Source: Rhabdophis nuchalis (lineage: Eukaryota > Chordata > Lepidosauria > Squamata > Natricidae). Taken from it: DNA of 64,000 nucleotides. The DNA is taken from NCBI GenBank assembly GCA_039707465.1, contig CM077647.1:44577110-44641109 (forward strand), in the 5' to 3' direction. Positions 1 to 11,150 of this stretch are shown here, in pieces. The first letter of the stretch is position 1. Every line of letters starts with the position of its first letter. A model generated the notes under the pieces. It was not told where the DNA came from and ran no database searches. It was given only the letters and a program-made list of their open reading frames with translations. The translations under genes and the position numbers were made by a program.

Positions 1-785
1 CTCGGCTGTCGCTAGAAGATCATATGACAGGCCTGGGGGGGCTTTTATCAGGTTCGCCTGATATGCCAGTTGCGCCCCTTTCTGGATCGTGATGCTTTAC
101 GCGCGGTCACTCAAGCCCTCGTCATCTCCCGTCTGGACTACTGCAACGGTCTCTACCTGGGGCTTCTCTTGAAATGCACCCGGAGGCTCCAGTTAATTCA
201 GAATGCGGCCGCGCGGGGGATCCTGGAAGCTCCTAGATACTCCCATGTGACACCTCTCCTGCGTGAGCTGCACTGGCTGCCTGTGGCTTTCTGGGTGCGC
301 TTCAAGGTATTAGTAACTACCTTTAAAGCGCTCCATGGCAAGGGACCTGGTTACCTGCAAGACCGCCTCCTGCCATCAAATACCTCCCACCGACCAGTGC
401 GCTCCCATAGAGAGGGCCTCCTCAGGGTGCCGTTGGCCAGGCAATGTTGGCTGGTGACCCCCAGGGGGAGAGCCTCCTCTGTGGCGGCCCCTGCCCTCTG
501 GAATGACCTACCCACCAACCTACACATGACCACGGACCTGCACCCCTTCCGTCGGGCTTTGAAGACCTATCTATTTCGTGCGACCGGCCTGGCATAATTT
601 TAAAATGGTTTTAGTAGGTTTTATTAATGGTTTTAGTACAGGCGTATTATTTAATACATTTTTAAATATATATTTCATGTATTTTTTATCATTGATTTTA
701 TTGCTGCCTGTACACCGCCCTGAGTCCCGGAAGGGAAAAGGGCGGTATAGAAATTTAAATAATAAATAAATTAATAAATAAAATG
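1..785 (+). mobile_element. L2-type LINE, 3' end (subfamily A), cut by window edge
   Basis: This is the 3' part of a non-LTR retrotransposon of the L2/CR1 group. It contains the end of the reverse transcriptase ORF (70-597), a short AT-rich 3' UTR, then the diagnostic 3' hairpin near 713-747 (CACCGCCC...GGGCGG), and a tail of AATAAATAAAT units ending near 785. The hairpin and tail are what the LINE reverse transcriptase is thought to recognise when priming. The 3' UTR wording (TGCCTGTACACCGCCC) matches the minus-strand copy at 17.5 kb better than the copies at 26-47 kb, so I call it subfamily A. The 5' part lies outside the window. Confidence 0.88.
70..597 (+). pseudogene. L2 LINE reverse transcriptase, C-terminal region
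   Basis: This open frame of 175 codons encodes the region after the reverse transcriptase palm in L2-clade proteins. Landmarks are SRLDYCN near residue 20, QNAAAR near 45, LRELHWLPV near 64, a long conserved stretch with HREGLLRVP near 113, WNDLP near 143, and the terminal FRRALKTYLF. The same landmarks recur in the copies at 27.2, 35.3 and 47.4 kb. The first Met is not a real start, since the reading frame belongs to a longer ORF. The copy is uninterrupted over this stretch but cannot work alone without its 5' half. Confidence 0.85.
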
Positions 786-2301
786 CATTTTAAGTTTTAT
801 GGAGGGTGTTGGGAGAAAGAGAGAAATTTACCAAAGTCAGGTTTCTTTATTCCAACTGAGATATGTGTCCCTTCCTATGGCTGAGAAAATATGTGTAGCA
901 ACCTACTGGAAATAATGAGAAACTTATATTTCATTTTGTACATATTTTCAAATCATAAAATAATAGAACAATTTTCATGTCACAAACATTTACTCAAGCA
1001 TTGACTTCCTTTTCAAGTTTCACACCTGCCAAGATTCATTTTGATTTATGGGTCCAAATTAACTTAAAATCACAGCCAGATATTCAGCTGGAATGAATCA
1101 GCCTTCAACGAGGTAGATTTACATCAGTTCAGAGTCCAATCCTGATCAAACCAAAATGCAATTGGTTATGTTTGAACTTCTCTCTTTGCAACCAAGAAAA
1201 GCTGTGAATTTCACATGATTTTCTCAGTGTGTGATGACAAACTGGCCCAGATTTATTGAGAAGTTATAAAATAAAAGAAGGAGTGTATGATTTAATGGAA
1301 ACTATTTTCATGTCTTCCATATAGAATAAAATTTCCAAATAGGATTAGGGATATGTGCCCTCAAGTACTATTCTGTACATTTTATACAGCTTTGATGAAT
1401 CTTATTTCACAGCCAAGTTCTGTGAAAAGCTTTTCCGTAGTCTTATCCAGAAAAGGATCTAGGTCAATAATTTTAAATTTCAGCAGCTTTAAGATAAGTG
1501 GACTTAAACTCCAAGAATTCCTTAGATATAGGGCTGGAGAATTCTGGGAGTTGATATTTAGTAAGAAGTAGCAAGTGACTTCTGGGTTTGAAGCCAGGAC
1601 AGTGGAGCCTAACAATCCATAACAAGTGACATAACACTTTGCAGTCCCTTCATTCATTATGTTATTATTATCATCCAGAATCAGTAATGATGCTGATATA
1701 TAATTTCTCTACCTTGATTTTGTGCGAAATGTAGCTTACAACAAGGCACTTAAACCATATACACTTGTCACATAAATCTTCTGTTTTCACATTCATATAT
1801 GAGCTCCTCCTCCTTTTAAAATATTTTCTAATAATCTATATCAAGAGTGTGCTCCTACCACAACCTTCTTTATTATGCTTTGCCAAAAAAATAAATAAGA
1901 AAAAGTTTTTGCAAAGCTTATCTGTTTCATAATTTTGTCATGTAATTTTAAAATGGTATTATTTCATTGTAAGCTATCTTTCACATATAGATAAGGACAT
2001 TGCCTCCTGAAGAATTAGGACTATCATTGTACGCACAAACATCTTTGTATACTAGAGCTCTGTACAAATTGAATGTGTTAGTCCTGATTGCATCAATGTA
2101 GAGAAGTGATTGAAAACATGGATTTAAAAGAGATGTACACTATTCATTTCCTTCGACATATTTTTGGGAGCCCATCTGCTCTTTCAGCTAAATGGAGAGC
2201 TTGATTTCTGTACATAGTTCTTTTCTAGTAGGATATATTGGTACTCCTGAGATTCATTTTAAAACCCCACTGCAAAGCAGTGTTATCAGGATACATGTAT
2301 G
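786..2301. other. No gene seen; AT-rich intergenic DNA
   Basis: Short frames here show no recognisable protein. Around 1,510-1,600 there are phrases resembling the squamate foldback element (AGAATTCTGGGAGTTGA), suggesting a worn half copy, but the match is too short to place ends. Confidence 0.5.
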
Positions 2302-2728
2302 CAGGGGTGGGCTGCTGCAAGTTCACACGGGTTTGGGAGAACCTTTAGCAAAGAAGCTGCCCAGTTCAGAGAACCAACAAATCCCATCTAGCTCTGCCCA
2401 CCCTGTCCTGCCACCCCACCCCACCATTCTCATGAGTCCCCACACAGTTTGGGATGCCAGGTAAGTACAGGGACCCTTCACAGGATTGGGGAGGGTGACA
2501 AACGAGCCTCCCAGAAGTTCCAGAATGGGCCCGCTTGCAGCCCCCAGAAGGCCTCTGGAGTACGGGAAGGCCATTTTTGCCCTCCTGGAGGTTCAAGAAA
2601 AGATTCCAGAGCCTGGGGAGGCTGAAACACATACACACCAGCATGGTGCAGGAGGTCCACTAGGCCATCCCCACCCAGCAACCAGGCAGAGAACCCATTG
2701 TTAAAATTTTTGAAGCCCACCCCGCCTG
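2302..2728. mobile_element. Non-autonomous hAT-type element
   Basis: The left end reads CAGGGGTGGGCT and the right end, read in reverse, reads CAGGCGGGGTGGGCT. These imperfect terminal inverted repeats have the CAGRG start usual for hAT elements. The interior is GC-richer than the flanks and holds no transposase. I could not find a convincing 8-bp target duplication, so the exact ends are approximate. Confidence 0.6.
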
Positions 2729-3295
2729 TATGCCATCTTTTATATGACAATATTCCTTTGGTATTCAGCGTGTCAGTCATAATCTTTCAGAAAAGCTACC
2801 ATACCACAAACCTATCTATGTACAAGCCATTCCTAGCTTACTATTCTGTAAATGTGACCTAAATGACTTAATGACCAAAAATGTGACCTAATTTTATTTC
2901 ATTCTATCAGAAGGGTTTGCAAGGCATGGTAAAAACAAAAATTAAGATGGCAGCAGTGATGGTATGATCAATGGTGTTCCTGTTTTATGCAGTTTTATGC
3001 AAATAGGTTGCACTTTGCACCTAACCACTTTGATTTTGACCACATTCTCACCATCAGAATTCTTTCAGGGACTTGTAACTGTTTGTGGAATCACAAGCTG
3101 GAAGCAAATGGCAGACTGGCATATACGGTATATTTAACTCAAAGTGGTCACATAAATGAGAGAAAAAGCAGAGCTGTACCTAAAAGATCTTCCAACATCA
3201 TGCATTCCATCTTTGTGTATGCATGTCTGCCTGTGTGTCCCTTAAGTCACTTTTTGACTCTGCCAGCTGCCTAGACTACTAGTTCCTGCAGATTT
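2729..3295. other. No gene seen
   Basis: Unremarkable AT-rich DNA. A short phrase AAATGTGACCTAA occurs twice near 2,849 and 2,879. No coding similarity was recognised. Confidence 0.45.
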
Positions 3296-3442
3296 TTGGC
3301 AAAAATTTGGAAATAGTTTCCCATTGTCTCCTTTCTAGAGCTAAGAAAAAGCAACTGGCCCAAAGACATACAGCTGGTTTTGTGCCATAGGCGGGTCTCT
3401 TGGTTTCTAGCCTGGTGCCTTAACCACTACACCAAACTAGCT
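3296..3442 (-). repeat. tRNA-derived SINE, partial, minus strand
   Basis: Read on the minus strand the 5' end contains TTTGGTGTAGTGGTTAAGG, which carries a pol III A-box-like sequence (TAGTGGTTAAGG), followed by GCTAGAAACCAAGAGACC. The same head and body occur at 45,762, 51,358 and 50,300, so this is a repeated family. The 3' end is worn. Such SINEs are transcribed by RNA polymerase III and mobilised by a LINE. Confidence 0.65.
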
Positions 3443-4545
3443 CATCTACCAGCTCTCCAAACCTAAAACGCTTCCCTGTTGCATATCTTTGTGCTGCATG
3501 AGAATACAAAGTAGTTCTGGATGGAATGCTAGTGTCGAAAACAATTATTTCTACCACAGTGAGAGGAAAAACAGGAGACACCATTGGCACAAACTCCTGC
3601 AATGAAGAAACATGCTGCTTTGCTGAATTTGAAGGAAGTTTCATATGAATGATTAACCAGGCATTGAAATAAGGATGTACTGTTTCCAGTGACTACACAA
3701 CAATAATACCCCAGAATTGTTGTATGCCAGTCATTTATTTCCCTTGAAAAAATATTTGCTGTGGGCTGGTTCTCAGCCATATTGGTAGAGAGGTTTCCCT
3801 TTTGGCGAGTTTTCAGAAGAGGAAACAAATGTAAGAATGTGGTGCAATCAAATGAAAAATAAAACAGACCTATAGCTCTGAGCAAGAAAAAACAAATGGA
3901 TATGCAGGCAGTATTAGAACATATTTCCATGTCCTTCATGAAACGTATGTTTTAGTCAATGGGACCTTAAATTACACCATTTTTCTGGGATCTTGTGTAA
4001 AAGACTGAATGAAGAGATGCTTCATAAGCATTTTCATTGCCAGACCCTTTTCATCTCCTCTTGATGGTTCTGTAGACAAAACAGAAAAGTCCTGGAAACA
4101 ATTTCATAGTTTTCTGCTTAAATTTACTTAGGGTGAGTGCCTTTTCTAAACACGCCTGAAAAGCAGAGTCAAACTGAACCTCATCTGAAAAACAGTTGAC
4201 ACTGCTATTTTCCGCTAAAACATTCCTCCCAGAACCATGATCTGACAGCCTGATGGACTTGAACTGAACCAGAACCTTAAAGAATTTAAATTACTGCAAG
4301 GGAGATAACCATTCAGATTAAAAATAATTGATAACACTGCTGCAACTCCACACCCCACATGTGCTCACAAAACCTACATTAATGCATGAAGACAAATGCA
4401 GCCTTGGGCAGTCCTCTGGACTATACCCTCACATGATACAAGCAGGGATAGCAGCTATGAAATGTATGGACTAGTTTGTGAGAGATGAGGTTAATGAGCA
4501 AGAGAATTAAATTTATTTTCCACTTTATTTTCCATTAGTTAGACG
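3443..4545. other. No gene seen
   Basis: AT-rich sequence with no recognisable coding or repeat structure. Minus-strand frames around 3,529-3,939 are open by chance and resemble nothing I know. Confidence 0.45.
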
Positions 4546-4590
4546 GGGGATTCTGGGAGCTGAAGTCTTAAACTTCATTTGAAAGAACCT
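4546..4590. repeat. Fragment of squamate foldback (hAT-type) element
   Basis: GGGGATTCTGGGAGCTGAAG followed by TCTTAAACTT resembles the right half of the foldback element seen complete at 40,305-40,439. Only a short stretch remains. Confidence 0.45.
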
Positions 4591-4617
4591 ATGCAAATAT
4601 GAAATATCTATGAGCAA

Positions 4618-4960
4618 GACCATGGAGGCTCAGTGGCTAAGACACTGAGCTTGTCAATCAGAAAGGTCGGCAGTTTGGTGGTTCAAATCCCTAGAGCCAT
4701 GTAATGGAGTGAATTCCCATTACTTCTCCCAGCTTCTGCCAACCTACCAGTTCAAATGCACATAAAATGCAAGTAGAAAAATAGGGACTGCCTTTGATGG
4801 GAAAGTAACAGCATTCCGTGCACCTTTGGCATTTAGTCATGCTGGCCACATGACCATGGAGACATTTTCGGACAGTGCTGACTCCTTGGCTTTGAAATGG
4901 AGCACCACCCCCAGAGTCAGAAACGACTGGCACATATGTGCGAGGGGAACCTTTACCTTT
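4618..4960 (+). repeat. Sauria SINE, near full length
   Basis: The head GGCTCAGTGGCTAAGAC and the phrase GGTTCAAATCCC form tRNA-like pol III A and B boxes. The body includes CAAGTAGAAAAATAGGGAC and TGCTGGCCACATGACC. The 3' end AGAGTCAGAAACGACTGGCA followed by GTGCGAGGGGAACC and CTTTACCTTT is the tail shared with Bov-B (RTE) LINEs, which are thought to mobilise these SINEs. Flanking ATCTATGAGCAA (4,606-4,617) and ATCTATATGCAA (4,961-4,972) match at 10 of 12 positions and look like the target duplication. Confidence 0.9.
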
Positions 4961-5194
4961 ATCTATATGCAACCTGTCTTCAGCTGAAATTAAATACTAC
5001 CCAAAATCCTTGAAAGTAATGTTTTAAATCATTGATATATCACTCACTGCTTTCAACTGAAAACTTACAGAGATGACAGTAGGAAGATTCAAAAAGTCAA
5101 TATGATTGATTGAAGCTTTGTACATCAATTAAAAGGAGACAGGGTTTCGATTGAATACATAGACTCACTATCCATATTTGTTTATTTGTTTTAT

Positions 5195-5530
5195 TAGGAG
5201 GAAAGCGATGTTTTAGCAGTTAAAGATGCTGAGCTTGTAAAGCTGATAGCTCAGGCTCAAGACTGGAGTGCCACATGATGGGGAAAGCTTTCATTACTTG
5301 CCTTGGCTACTGCCAACCTAATGGTGCAAAAGCATACAAATTCAAGTAGATGAATAGGTACTACTTTGGTAAGAAAGTAATAGCATCAATGCTCCTCAAC
5401 GTATAATCATGCTGGCCACATGAGCATAAAAATGTCTTTAGATAGCACTGGCTCTTTTGGCTAAGAAGTGAGCAGCATTCCATAGAGTCAGTGATGACTG
5501 GATGTGGGGAAACCGTTACCTTTTTTTTTA
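5195..5530 (+). repeat. Sauria SINE, old divergent copy
   Basis: Same order of landmarks as the copy at 4.6 kb but much more diverged: TTAGCAGTTAAAGATGCTGA at the head, CTGGCCACATGAGCAT in the middle, AGAGTCAGTGATGACTGG near the end, and a worn GGGGAAACCGTTACC tail running into a T-run. It sits just upstream of an opposite-facing younger copy. Confidence 0.75.
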
Positions 5531-5563
5531 TTAAACTTACCATAGTTGATACTAGGTGGCTTA

Positions 5564-5919
5564 AAAGTAAAGGTTCCCCTCACACATATGTGCTAGTTGT
5601 TCCTGACTCTAGGGGGTGGTGCTTATCTCTGTTTCAAAGCTGAAGAGTCAGCGCTGCCTGAAGATGTGTCCATGGTCTAGTGTCCAGCATGACTAAACAC
5701 CTAAACAAGGTGCACCGAACGCTATTACCTTCCTACCAAAGGTGGTTCCTATGTTTATACTTGCATTTTTATGTGCTTTCGAACTGCTAGGTTGGCAGAA
5801 GCTGGGACAATTAATGGGAGCTCACTCCGTTATGCAGCCCTAAGGATTTGAACAGCCGAACTGCTGACCTTCTGATCGACAAGCTCAGCATCCTAGCCAC
5901 TGAGATATCGTGTCCCATG
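5564..5919 (-). repeat. Sauria SINE with perfect target duplication, minus strand
   Basis: On the plus strand the element starts with its reversed tail (AAAGTAAAGGTTCCCCTCAC) and ends with the reversed tRNA-like head (CTAGCCACTGAGATATCG). It is flanked by the identical 11-mer TAGGTGGCTTA at 5,553-5,563 and 5,920-5,930, the expected signature of LINE-mediated insertion. This fixes both ends to the base. Confidence 0.93.
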
Positions 5920-5930
5920 TAGGTGGCTTA

Positions 5931-7282
5931 CAATCATTCAATTAAAATGTGGAATGACAAATAAAACAAATTGGGATGTTAATTTTAAAAATCAGTTAAT
6001 ATAATATTGACAAGGATGAAAATGGAGAAAGCAAACTGCTTATGGGGGGGGGGGGATAGAGTGTTAGCCAAAATGCCACAACTCTATTGGGATCTCAGGC
6101 CAGTAGCTCTTAGCCCTGTGTTCAAGCACTTTTGGAAAACCAAAAAGGGTGGATGCAGATCTAACTTCACAGGACAATATGTTCCAGAGAACAGGAGCCA
6201 TGGCTGAAAAGGTTCATAATTATTATGATTATGATGTTAAGTTTGTGATATATGCGCCACCACCGATTACCACACGCTTAAAAGCCTGTATTGTATTCAA
6301 AAGAATTGATAAACTCAAAATTAACCACTACTTTACAATATACCTAAAATCTGAGATCCATGGCTAGGACTGCACTCTTAAAAAATTGTACACATTGGGA
6401 TTCATTTATTTTACAATGGATTTATTAGTATAAACATTTATATTCTGTCCTTTTAGCACGAGGGTCCATTCATGTAATGCACATAAAAACACATTCATGC
6501 AATGCACATAAAAACCAGGCAGAATTTTGATGGAATCATCACAGCCACCATCTTGACTTTTTAACTTCATCCTTCAGGCAACTCTGCTTTTAGACTATGT
6601 GTCTGCCTCTGAATAGAGATCCATAGGTCTTGGCTGGATCAGGGAAAAAAGAAGAGAAGCAGCACAGTTTAATAAATGATTCTTAAAGGGCTGGGGGTGA
6701 ATTTCCCACTTTGTGCAATGAGGTTTTCAGTGAAGATTTGTATTTCCCCTTCAAAGACAGGCACTTACTGCATTATATAACATACTAACTTGATTTGGAT
6801 TTATGCAAAGCCACCAAAACATGTTGAAGCAAAAATGGAAGAAATTCTTTGTACTTTTTTCTGTGTTGAAAAAATAGCCACTGTGTTTGCAACAAGAAAT
6901 TCAATCGCCAATTGCTAGCATAGTAAGTGAGGTCATACAGAAGCTATTCAAGAGTGCATGAAGTTCTACATATTAGTGTTCCTTTTGCTGATGACATCTT
7001 TTTCCATCCGCTTGGCTCCTGCCTTTCCCTTTTTATAGACTCTGAATTAATGTGACTGATGCATCCCAGCTGCTGTGGGAAGAAAGGTGAAGCCTGTTAT
7101 TTCCTTGAGGCAGAAAAAGTTGTAGAAACAATGAAGAAAAACGCTGGTCATTTTCTCTGAGGGATTTCATTCAGATGCTAAAACCTGTTGCATTATGTTC
7201 AGCAAATGATGTTAATTTGTTTGTTCTTTCAGAAATACCGCAATCACTCAAATTTTCAGACTCCTTGTAGGATAGCTTATGT
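5931..7282. other. No gene seen
   Basis: AT-rich DNA. It holds a G10 run near 6,044 and a short tandem duplication of about 24 bp (CATTCATG, then AATGCACATAAAAAC) around 6,468-6,516. No coding similarity was recognised. Confidence 0.45.
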
Positions 7283-7601
7283 CAGTGGCTCTCATTCTGT
7301 CGTCCATGGACCACTAGGGATCCACGATGTTGCCAGAGGGAGCCTAAGAAGGCTTGAAGAAATATTATAATTTAAATCTTGAGTTAAGTCTTGGAGGCCT
7401 GTGGCAGAGGTGGATTGCTCCCAGTTTGGCCTGGATCAAGGGAACAGTAGTGGCAGTGGTTGGAGGCTCCACCTATAGAAGCATCGTGAATGCACGAGCA
7501 AACCAGTAATAAAAAAATGAAAACCAACTACTGGCCCATGGCCAGAAAAGGTATTTAAAAGAGGTCCATGGTAAAAAAAAAAAAAAGGTTGAGAACCATT
7601 G
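7283..7601. mobile_element. Non-autonomous hAT-type element (CAGTGGYTCTCA ends)
   Basis: Left end CAGTGGCTCTCATTCTG and right end, in reverse, CAATGGTTCTCAACC are terminal inverted repeats typical of hAT elements. GTCCATGGACCACTAGGG near the left end and the phrase AAGAGGTCCATGG near the right also pair. Flanks share TTATGT (7,277-7,282 and 7,604-7,609), a worn 8-bp target duplication with 6 of 8 matching. No transposase is present. Confidence 0.7.
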
Positions 7602-7663
7602 CTTTATGTGACAGACACACTAAACAACATAGCCTGGGAACCAAATCTTGATTGACCTCATAG

Positions 7664-7891
7664 CAGTGGTGGGTTTCAAATTTTTTTAGAACTATTCTGC
7701 ACGTGTGATCTGTTTTGTGGGAGTGGCTTGGCTGTCATATGACCAGGTAGGAGTGGCCAACTTGATGTCACTCACCAGGAGATATCATGGATTGGGTAAA
7801 ATGTGGTGAAGCTCACTTAACAATGCTCTTGCTTAGCAACCAAAATTTGGGGCTCAATTGTAGTCATAAGTCAAGGACTATTTCTGCCTTC
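7664..7891 (+). repeat. Squamate DNA-transposon fragment (GCTTAGCAACC family)
   Basis: Starts CAGTGGTGGGTTTCAAAT and ends GTCATAAGTCAAGGACTATT. The block from GGGAGTGGCTTGG to CATAAGTC recurs at 8,107-8,230 in the same orientation. The end phrase resembles the complete small element at 49,355-49,745 in reverse. It is non-coding. Confidence 0.55.
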
Positions 7892-8221
7892 CTCTGCATG
7901 GCAGCCTTGTCCTCCTATTTCTCCTTTCTGGCAATTTTCCTCTCTGGTAGAGGCATCAAAATAATCCATACAATGTAAAGTTTCCTGCTGCAGCAGGGGG
8001 TTGGACTAGATCAGTGGTGGGCAAACTTATTAGTCAAGAGAGCCAAATATCAACAGTACCACGACTGAAATTTCTTTTGAGAGCCAAAAGGTGTGGCCTG
8101 TTCTATGGGAGTGGCTCAGCGGTCATGTGACTGGGTAGGCGTGGCCAACTTGGAAAATGTGGTGAAACTCATTTAATGACGGTCCTGCTTAGCAACCAAA
8201 ATTTTGGGCTCAATTGTGGTC

Positions 8222-8386
8222 ATAAGTTCTTTCTTTCTTTCTCTCTCTCCCACTTTCTTTTTCTTTCTATTTTTCTCTCTTTCTCTCTTTCTTTTTGTGT
8301 GTGTGTGTCTCTCTCTCTGTATCTGTCTCTCTCGCCTCCCTCCACCCATCTGTCACTCTGCATGTGCGTGTGTGTTTGTGTGTGTG
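8222..8386. repeat. Mixed (TTTC)n / (TC)n / (TG)n simple repeat
   Basis: Pyrimidine-rich low-complexity sequence runs from TTCTTTCTTTC through CTCTCTC to TGTGTGTG. Frames across it are artefacts. Confidence 0.9.
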
Positions 8387-8639
8387 CAGGCCCGGATCCA
8401 ATAAGTGCGGACCCCGATTGGATTTTTTTTGCGGGGCCATCTATATATTAAATATTTAAATAAAATGCAAATTCAATTTATATATAAATCAAATATCATG
8501 GATCATAAGATAGGTAAACTTCTACATACATTAAAAAATAAAAATACACAAAATATAAAAACAATTACATTTTATTGAATATAAATTTACATCATTGAAT
8601 ATGAATATATGAATTTACATATTTCTAAGTTTTTGTTCC

Positions 8640-9750
8640 GTAAAATCTTCTAAAATAGTTTGAAAATCCAATTTCCTTGCTTCTTCACTTTCAATCGACA
8701 TAATTGCTAAACTATTTAATCTATCCTAAGTCATTGTCGATCTCAGATAGTTTTTTATTAGTTTTAGCCTGGAAAATGATCTCTCTCCAGAAGCAACGCT
8801 CACTGGAATTGTTAAATATATTCAGAGAGCAATAAACAAGTTTGGAAATGCCATTGCTCTGTCATTTTCCGATAAAAATTTGAACATTTTAAATGGATTT
8901 TCAAAAAATTCTGATGGAAGGATAGATTTTAAAGCTCCCATTTCTTCAACTAACATTTTTCCATCTATATCAGCTTCCTTCACTATTGGTGCATCATTTT
9001 CTGTGAACCTAGAATCTGTTAGAGCAGGGGTCCCCAACCTTTGCAACTTTAAGTCTGAAGGACTTCAGCTCCCAGACTTCTCCAGCCAGCAAAGCAAGTC
9101 CTTCAGACTTAAAGTTGCAAAGGTTGGGGACCCCTGTGTTAGAGAAATTTCTAATTTAGCTGCATGTTTTTGAAGTGCTTCTTTTTCCATATTTTGAAAT
9201 TTTCCCAGAAACCCAAATAAGTCATTATGATTTTTCAATTGTTCAAAACGATCTTTTAGTGATTCTGTAGCTTTATCTAAAACAAAATTAAAAAAAGATA
9301 TCTTGTATGCGTTTATCGGATCTACAATAGGTTCATCATCGCCTTCATAATTGAAATGTTTCTTTCTTTTCCGAAGCCTTTTATTTCGAATTTCTGTAGA
9401 TATTTCCAAATCTTGTGCAAGAATTTTTGCTTGAACTAAAACTTGTTCGAATCCAGTATTTCTGTAGTCGCTTAACCATTTTAAAAGTTTTTCAAATGAA
9501 GAAAGTGCAATGGATACATCTACAGATTTACTTTGAAGTTCCTTGCTTACATAATTGACTTGGAATAGTAAATCGTACCAAAAAACCAGTGATACTAAAA
9601 ATTTATAGTCTTTCATTGCATTTCCAAGAGATTCTGCCTCGCTTTTAATTTGTGGATCTTCGGAAATTTCTGATATTTCGAAAAGAGCATCATAAAATTC
9701 ACCTATTTTGTATCTCACTGATTTTACGCTTTGAATCCGATCAAAATTTG
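8640..9750 (-). pseudogene. hAT transposase remnant (ZMYM1-like / TTF-type family)
   Basis: Two main minus-strand frames (9,065-9,829 and 8,822-9,046) plus sequence down to about 8,640 resemble the C-terminal half of hAT transposases often annotated as zinc finger MYM-type 1-like. Visible landmarks are WYDLLFQVNYVSKELQSK, the basic KRLRKRKKHFNYEGDDEP, FEQLKNHNDLFGFL, and, below 8,820, VASGERSFSRLKLIKNYLR, the hallmark of the hAT C-terminal dimerisation domain. It is dead: an in-frame stop lies near 8,820, and a 112-bp foldback element (9,025-9,136) has jumped into the ORF. The N-terminal zinc finger and most of the catalytic core are absent. Residues of the last part of the upstream frame (LTQGSPTFATLSLKD) come from the nested element, not the transposase. 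Confidence 0.8.
9025..9136. mobile_element. Foldback hAT MITE nested in transposase gene
   Basis: A near-palindrome with ends CAGGGGTCCCCAACCTTTGC and its reverse complement. It is flanked by perfect 8-bp copies of TGTTAGAG at 9,017-9,024 and 9,137-9,144. It matches the family member at 40,305-40,439 but lacks about 20 bp in the middle of the hairpin. Such elements carry no gene and use a hAT transposase in trans. Confidence 0.95.
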
Positions 9751-9989
9751 GGAGCTGGGCAACTGGTCGGCATGTATGAGGATTGCAGAGTCCCCTGCTC
9801 AACATTAGTGACCAAAGGTTGTTGAACATGGGGATTTAATTCTCTCCCAGCCCACCTCACAGGGTTGTTAGAGGGAAAAAGAGGAAGGGCTTGCAAGTCT
9901 GTTTTAGTGCCTGGAGTTATTACGGTGGAACACAAATATATCCGTAAAATAAAAATAGGTAAATCGATGTTCTTGTAGCCCCTGAGTGG

Positions 9990-10545
9990 TTTGTCTTTAT
10001 CTCCATCCTTTCTTCACTCTTCCTTCCTCTTCCTTTTCTTCTTCATCATCATCCTCTTCTTCCTTGTCCCTACTTTTTCCTCCTCTTCCTCTTGGTGGCT
10101 CTCCTTCATTTTTCCTTCTTTCCTCTTACTCCTCCTCCTCCTCACTCTTCTTCTCCCCCCCCCTCTCTCTCTCTTCCCCTCCCTCCTTCCTCTTCTCTCC
10201 GCACTTCCTCTCCGCATTCTTCCCTCCTCCCCTCCACCCCTCTTTCAGAAAGCAACAGTTCGAAGGAAAATCTGCCTTCCCAGCCCCTCCTCATTCCCTC
10301 CCACTCGGGGAAGGGAGCCCGTCCGAATCGAGGGGGGAAGATTTGCACTTTGAGACAGCGGAGAAACTTCCTTCTGCCTCCCCCTCCCCAATTTATCTCT
10401 TCTTTCCTCTTTTTCTTCTTCTTTCTCTTTCTCTCTCTCTCTTTGCCAGCGGGCACCCACCTCCTCTTTCCCCCCCCCCGTGCCGCCTCCTCCTCCTCTT
10501 CTCCCCCCTCCCACCCCCGGGTTATTTCCCTCCCTCCTTCCCCCC
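9990..10545. repeat. Pyrimidine-rich low-complexity tract
   Basis: Long CTTCCT, CTCCTCCT and CCCC runs dominate the plus strand. Overlapping open frames in several phases (Ser/Pro/Leu/Phe-rich on plus, Arg/Glu-rich on minus) are products of composition and not genes. Confidence 0.8.
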
Positions 10546-10674
10546 CGCTCTCCCATAGCTTTAGCGTGCTCGCTGCGTCGGGAAGGAAAAGAAAGGCGCT
10601 CCTTGCAACAATTTGGATTTTTTTGTGTTTTGCTTTTCATTGTTTCCCCCCCCCAGCCAAAACTGTTGCAAAAG

Positions 10675-10714
<40 letters not shown>

Positions 10715-11150
10715 GGAAGGAAGGAAGGAAAAAAGAGGGGTTCTCCTCATTCTTCCCCCCCCTCCCTCCCTCCCACGCCCACCCGCAATGCTCCGGAGGT
10801 CCGGAGTGGCCCAGGCGAGCGAGCGAGCTTTTGCGGGCGGCTTTTTCCTTGGCCGCTGCTGGGTTTGCGGCTTCGCTTCGGCTCTCTCCGTTGGGAGCCT
10901 CGGCTCGTCGGGGCAACAACTGCCTGCAGAAGCAATCGAGGGGCATTTTCCAGGGCTGCTCACCGCACGGACGGGGAGGGAGGTCGGCGTGCGGCAATCC
11001 GGATGGACTCTGCGGCGTTTAGATAGCCGCAGCCTTGGGTCCTCCCCCCGCACGCCCGCACGGCCGCTCACTGTGGGAGGAGGGAGGTGGGCGTGCGGCT
11101 CCCGGAGTCTGCCCGTGGCTAGTTAAAGGAAGAGCCGCACTCAAGGGGCC
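10546..11150. other. CpG-rich block inside the hAT composite
   Basis: This stretch is rich in CpG (for example GCGAGCGAGCGAGC and GGCTCGTCGGGGC) in an otherwise AT-rich window. It includes (GA)n and (GGAA)n at 10,680-10,735. It could be transposon-specific sequence or captured host promoter/first-exon DNA. Frames of up to 344 codons cross it but overlap in all phases and resemble no protein I know. I therefore do not call a gene. Confidence 0.5.

Noticed and set aside
3529..3939. 136-codon minus-strand frame as a host exon
   Set aside because: No recognisable domain, no clear splice sites or conserved composition; chance is sufficient in AT-rich DNA.
9986..11126. Large overlapping open frames (up to 344 codons plus, 250 codons minus) in the 10-11 kb region
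   Set aside because: They occupy several phases at once over pyrimidine and CpG-rich low-complexity sequence, with biased residues (Ser/Pro/Leu or Arg/Glu). No known domain or plausible splice context was seen.
10546..11150. A host CpG-island promoter
   Set aside because: The block lies inside transposon ends with a target duplication, and no exon with recognisable protein follows. Capture from a host gene remains possible and is listed as a finding.
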